A DNA stretch of 15,452 bases from an uncultured Actinomycetes bacterium (lineage in GTDB: Bacteria; Actinomycetota; Thermoleophilia; Miltoncostaeales; Miltoncostaeaceae): assembly GCA_937862675.1 (NCBI GenBank), contig CALMEC010000410.1, positions 1 through 15,452 on the forward strand, written 5' to 3'. The position numbers and the translations under genes were made by a program. Below are positions 14,938 to 15,452 of this stretch, in pieces. Positions within the stretch are counted from its first letter, which is position 1. Every line of letters begins with the position of its first letter. A model generated the notes under the pieces. It was given only the letters and a program-made list of their open reading frames with translations. It ran no database searches and was not told the origin of the DNA.

Positions 14938-15452
14938 CGTTGTCCGGGGCCTGTCGACCGACACGGGTGGGCGACCAGCGCATGCGTCCCGGCCGCAGGA
15001 GGCGTTCGGAGGCGCGCCTCGCTGCGTTCCGCGTCGCGGGTCGATGTCGGGTCCGATGGGATGCCGTTGGCGGTGCGCGACGACAGACTCCCGGACGTCG
15101 GGGCCCGGAGTGCGCACCGTGCGCGTCGTCAGCGTGAGGTCACGCGGGAGGGGCGATGGCTTGAAGTACTGGAAGGCCCATCTGTTTCCTGGCCCACGTG
15201 CCGGCCGCCCGAAGGCCGACGAGGTGGAGCGCTCAGGTTCCTCGTTCCCGGTACGACCAACAAAGACGCCGTTCAACTCGCGGTGAGCCCTTCTTGCCGA
15301 CCCTGTGGGCTCAACCGGATGACGCTGCACTGAGAATGGCTTCGCGCTTGCGGCGTGTGCGTTGCCGGATCTCCTTGGTCGCCCGGGCGACGCTGCGGCA
15401 ACCGTCTTTCGTCGCAGCGTCGCCCGTCGTCCGGAGGTATCGGGTGACCGGC
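14938..15452. other. gene-poor right end of the window
   Basis: No gene can be supported in these 515 nt. Several frames are open, including 14869-15333 plus and 14917-15330 minus, but their products have no recognisable motifs and no ribosome sites. Composition between about 15160 and 15340 seems less GC-rich than the neighbouring genes. Small palindromes include GCGTGA-gg-TCACGC at 15132-15145 and TGAGCCC/GGGCTCA at 15284-15313. It may contain a decayed gene or the upstream part of a gene beyond the edge. Confidence 0.35.
15384..15426. terminator. strong hairpin at the right edge, possible terminator
   Basis: Perfect 14-nt arms CGGGCGACGCTGCG (15384-15397) and CGCAGCGTCGCCCG (15413-15426) enclose a 15-nt loop. 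No T run follows on either strand, so its function as a terminator is uncertain. Its presence argues against coding across this stretch. Confidence 0.45.

Noticed and set aside
13691..15286. A 531-codon plus-strand open frame opposite icmF.
   Set aside because: It is a shadow of the IcmF gene and reads out into the gene-free end; its sequence has no domain character.
14867..15300. A cobalamin riboswitch was looked for upstream of icmF.
   Set aside because: No B12-box-like sequence or the associated stems were found on the minus strand; only the inverted repeat stands out.
15270..15345. A tRNA-like TTCAACTC segment.
   Set aside because: The flanking bases do not form a T-arm stem, and no acceptor or anticodon arm can be built.
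15311..15452. A possible C-terminal coding fragment on the minus strand ending at TGA 15311-15313, with a Lys/Arg-rich tail.
   Set aside because: It runs through the perfect 14-bp hairpin, its third-position GC is lower than in the certain genes here, and nothing in it is recognisable. It could be revisited with more sequence.

Overview
The window is high-GC DNA with actinobacterial gene families. A secreted protein near position 4300 carries a segment (VANLNADTVDGLDSSEF) that I associate with surface proteins of Thermoleophilia such as Solirubrobacter and Patulibacter. I therefore favour Actinomycetota, probably Thermoleophilia; that placement is inference. Because GC is high, many long antisense frames are open, and I treat them as shadows. 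No tRNA, rRNA, CRISPR array or transposase was seen.

Layout from left to right. The end of an RNase HI-like gene (3-128) is followed at once by a LuxR-type regulator with a degenerate receiver (147-800). Convergent to it is a small two-helix membrane protein (906-1400, minus) with an apparently leaderless promoter. Next come a long-form isocitrate lyase, aceA (1731-3983), closed by a near-perfect terminator hairpin, and a secreted coiled-coil surface protein (4300-5085). On the minus strand follow a ferritin (5328-5843) and malate synthase aceB (6190-7788). After a 570-nt gene-free stretch lies a minus-strand two-gene operon: an LLM-class flavin oxidoreductase and a benzoate-CoA-ligase-like acyl-CoA synthetase, joined by an ATGA overlap (8359-10760). 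Two small plus-strand genes follow, a LapA/DUF1049 membrane protein and an HxlR-type regulator. Convergent to them is icmF, the fused isobutyryl-CoA mutase (11639-14866, minus). The last 586 nt hold a striking inverted repeat upstream of icmF and a strong hairpin at the right edge, but no gene I can support.

How the genes fit together. aceA and aceB supply both enzymes of the glyoxylate shunt, needed for growth on acetate and fatty acids. The acyl-CoA synthetase would activate a carboxylic acid to its CoA thioester, and IcmF would interconvert butyryl-CoA and isobutyryl-CoA. Together this suggests a carbon-scavenging region centred on acyl-CoA metabolism. Each catabolic unit has its own candidate regulatory element, and the genes are not one operon. 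No clearly new multi-gene system was identified. The best leads are the icmF operator-like repeat, the LLM/CoA-ligase pair, the degenerate-receiver regulator, and the palindromes upstream of the ferritin gene and aceB.
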